From: Bradyrhizobium sp.
Lineage (GTDB): Bacteria > Pseudomonadota > Alphaproteobacteria > Rhizobiales > Xanthobacteraceae
DNA length: 7,562 nucleotides
Direction of reading: 5' to 3'
Assembly: GCA_028290165.1 (NCBI GenBank)
Contig: JAQGKJ010000662.1
Coordinates: 1-7,562, forward strand
Part shown: positions 6,337 to 7,562 of the stretch, piece by piece
How positions within the stretch are numbered: position 1 is the first letter of the stretch
How the letters are laid out: each line of letters starts with the position of its first letter
Translations under genes and position numbers: made by a program
The notes under the pieces: generated by a model
The model's input: the letters and a program-made list of their open reading frames with translations, nothing else
The model's database searches: none
Told to the model about the DNA's origin: nothing

Positions 6337-6588
6337 ATGCACGGCACGTTCGAGAAATCACGCGAAACCGTCAAGCGCATCTACCGGAACTGGGGCATCG
6401 GAATGTTTGCGTTACCGGTCCTCGTTGTCATCGCGCTGATCGGGCTCGTACAGACCCATTCGGACCCGTCCAGGTGGATGTCGGAAGCTTTGCAGACCGA
6501 GGTTTCGGGCGCCAACCACGGCCCAGACGTCGCCCCGCCGCAACTCGCGCACGCGCCCAGGGACATCCGGACCGTCAAGGCCTTTTGA
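6337..6588 (+). CDS. Small single-pass membrane protein, function unknown
   Basis: I do not recognise a family. The 83-residue protein begins with a basic, probably helical segment (residues 1-18, with K7, R9, K13, R14, R17) followed by one hydrophobic segment at about 19-39 (G-I-G-M-F-A-L-P-V-L-V-V-I-A-L-I-G-L-V). The remaining 44 residues are polar and rich in Pro, Ala and His, without cysteine. The positive-inside rule suggests the N-terminus is in the cytoplasm and the tail in the periplasm. The ATG has an excellent ribosome site, GGAGG at 6327-6331 with a 5-nt spacer, which argues for a real gene despite its size. It is preceded by the CRP-type operator and is the most likely target of the adjacent regulator. 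It converges with the ABC transporter operon, with 13 bp between the stops. Confidence 0.75.
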   Translation: MHGTFEKSRETVKRIYRNWGIGMFALPVLVVIALIGLVQTHSDPSRWMSEALQTEVSGANHGPDVAPPQLAHAPRDIRTVKAF

Positions 6589-6601
6589 GGCAGGCTCCCG
6601 T

Positions 6602-7267
6602 TTATCCGGAGGCGAGGTTGGCGCCGCGCTCGATCGTGAACTCGACGTCGACCAGTCCGCGCGAGTGGTTCATGTCCGATTGCGACATCAGAAGGGTGAG
6701 ATCTTTGCCCTTCAGTGAAGCCAGCACCTCGGACAGCCGCTCGGACAGCGCCGGCGCGATGCCCTCGAACGGCTCATCAAGCAGCAGACATTTTGTGCCA
6801 ATGCCGAGCGCGCGGCCAAGCGCGACCAGCTTCTGCTGGCCGCCGCTCAGCAATAGCGCCTTGCGATGGCGCATCTCGGCGAGTTCGCCGATCACGGCGT
6901 ACACGAAGTCGAGCCGCGCCTTGTGGTCGAGGTGTTCGGCGACCCATAGCGGCAACAGGATGTTCTCCTCGACCGTCAGCTGAGGCACCAGGCAGCGATC
7001 TTCCGGCATGTAGCCGATGCCCAGCGCCGCCCGGGCATGCCGCGGACGCGCCGACAGATCCGCTCCTTCAAACCGGACCGCGCCGCGCGCCGGCTTGAGA
7101 TGGCCCATGATCGAGCGCATCAGGGTGGTCTTGCCGGCGCCGTTGCGGCCGACCAGGCTCGCCATCGCGCCTCTTGTCACTTGCATCGAAAAGCCGCGCA
7201 GCGCCCGCATCGACTGGATCTCGACCACCAGATCGTCGATCTCGAGCAAGGGCGACGCGGCGTTCAT
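6602..7267 (-). CDS. LivF-like ABC transporter ATP-binding protein (HAAT family)
   Basis: A complete 221-residue ATPase subunit of a branched-chain-amino-acid/amide (HAAT) type importer, acting at the inner face of the membrane. Walker A is G-R-N-G-A-G-K-T-T (40-48), the signature is L-S-G-G-Q-Q (140-145), and Walker B is L-L-L-D-E (161-165) followed by P-F-E-G-I-A-P, which is LivF-like. The switch position carries Gln (Q196) instead of His, and the Q-loop position has Glu (E89) in Y-M-P-E; both changes are common in LivF-type subunits, as I know the family. The length is slightly short of the usual 230-240. The start at 7267 overlaps the stop of the upstream LivG-like gene in an ATGA junction, with GGGAG 4 nt before the ATG, so translation is probably coupled. 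The substrate cannot be told: no binding protein or permease gene is in view, and such transporters in this group of bacteria carry many substrates. Confidence 0.93.
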   Translation of the reverse strand: MNAASPLLEIDDLVVEIQSMRALRGFSMQVTRGAMASLVGRNGAGKTTLMRSIMGHLKPARGAVRFEGADLSARPRHARAALGIGYMPEDRCLVPQLTVEENILLPLWVAEHLDHKARLDFVYAVIGELAEMRHRKALLLSGGQQKLVALGRALGIGTKCLLLDEPFEGIAPALSERLSEVLASLKGKDLTLLMSQSDMNHSRGLVDVEFTIERGANLASG

Positions 7268-7562
7268 CGCGCGCTCCCGGTGACATGGCGGCGCACTTCC
7301 GGATCGTTCAGTACGACATCGGGATTGCCGTCGGCCAGAATGCGGCCCTGGTAGAACGCCAGCACCCGGTCAGCATAACGGCTGACGATCTCCATGTCGT
7401 GTTCGACAAACACGATGGTCGCGGCATCCGGGGCAACGGCATGAATCACCCTGTCCATCGTTGAAAATTTCTCTTCCGCCGAAACGCCCGATGTTGGCTC
7501 GTCGAGCAGCAGCAGTTTCGGCCGGCGGACCAGCGCCATGGCAATGTCGATCAGCTTGCGCA
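7264..7562 (-). CDS. LivG-like ABC transporter ATP-binding protein, C-terminal part
   Basis: The gene enters from the right edge; its start lies outside and the last 98 residues are visible. They begin after the signature motif with R-K-L-I-D-I-A-M-A-L, then Walker B L-L-L-L-D-E-P, a T-S-G-V-S-A-E-E-K D-loop region and the switch histidine in V-F-V-E-H-D. The E-H-D motif with a full histidine and the gene order (before a LivF-like subunit) make it the LivG-type partner. The D-loop region has S-G-V where LivG proteins commonly have A-G-L. The C-terminus (about the last 25 residues, L-A-D-G-N-P-D-V-V-L-N-D-P-E-V) is typical of the family. The TGA overlaps the ATG of the LivF-like gene by 4 bp, so the two ATPases form one operon and presumably a heterodimer. 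Confidence 0.92.
   Translation of the reverse strand, partial: RKLIDIAMALVRRPKLLLLDEPTSGVSAEEKFSTMDRVIHAVAPDAATIVFVEHDMEIVSRYADRVLAFYQGRILADGNPDVVLNDPEVRRHVTGSAR

Noticed and set aside
6592..6611. Hairpin at the junction of the convergent genes as a bidirectional terminator
   Set aside because: CTCCCG and CCGGAG pair at only five of six positions around a short loop, and no clear T-run exists on either strand.

Overview
The window looks like a chromosomal segment of a GC-rich alphaproteobacterium, most likely Bradyrhizobium or a close relative. That placement rests on the high GC content, on a Bug-type solute receptor, a Liv-type ABC transporter and a cyclase/ATPase/TPR giant lying close together, and on protein style; no marker gene confirms it. 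No RNA gene, insertion sequence, CRISPR array or integration site is visible, and no gene-free stretch exceeds 300 bases.

Left part (1-1569): two divergent genes share a 181-bp intergenic region. On the minus strand is the N-terminal part of a Tat-exported amidohydrolase, cut by the window edge. On the plus strand is a complete Bug/TctC-type periplasmic solute-binding protein. Together they suggest uptake and periplasmic processing of an organic acid that cannot be named from sequence.

Centre (1742-6588): four plus-strand genes that read as a possible cyclic-nucleotide signalling module. (1) A 1070-residue protein has an N-terminal zinc-ribbon-like motif, a class III nucleotide cyclase domain, a STAND-type ATPase and a long TPR-like C-terminus. 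Its cyclase keeps both metal aspartates, but the residue aligned with the transition-state Asn is His. (2) 46 bp later comes an unrecognised, very basic 141-residue protein of clearly lower GC. (3) Next is a CRP-family regulator that keeps residues aligned with the cAMP contacts of E. coli CRP (E95, R104, T105, T149, S150) and nearly all its DNA contacts (R200, E201, K205). (4) After a 122-bp gap comes an 83-residue single-pass membrane protein. That gap contains an exact TGTGA-N6-TCACA palindrome, the classical CRP operator, which the neighbouring regulator is well built to read. Two hairpins, at 4967-4983 and 5435-5459, separate the first three genes and may set their relative expression.

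Right part (6602-7562, minus strand): two ATPase subunits of a branched-chain-amino-acid (Liv/HAAT) type ABC importer, overlapping by 4 bp. The LivF-like gene is complete, and only the C-terminal third of the LivG-like gene lies in the window. This operon converges on the small membrane protein gene with 13 bp between the stop codons.

The most interesting element is the central module: a cyclase-like sensor, an unknown basic protein, a cAMP-receptor-type regulator and its apparent target in 4.8 kb.
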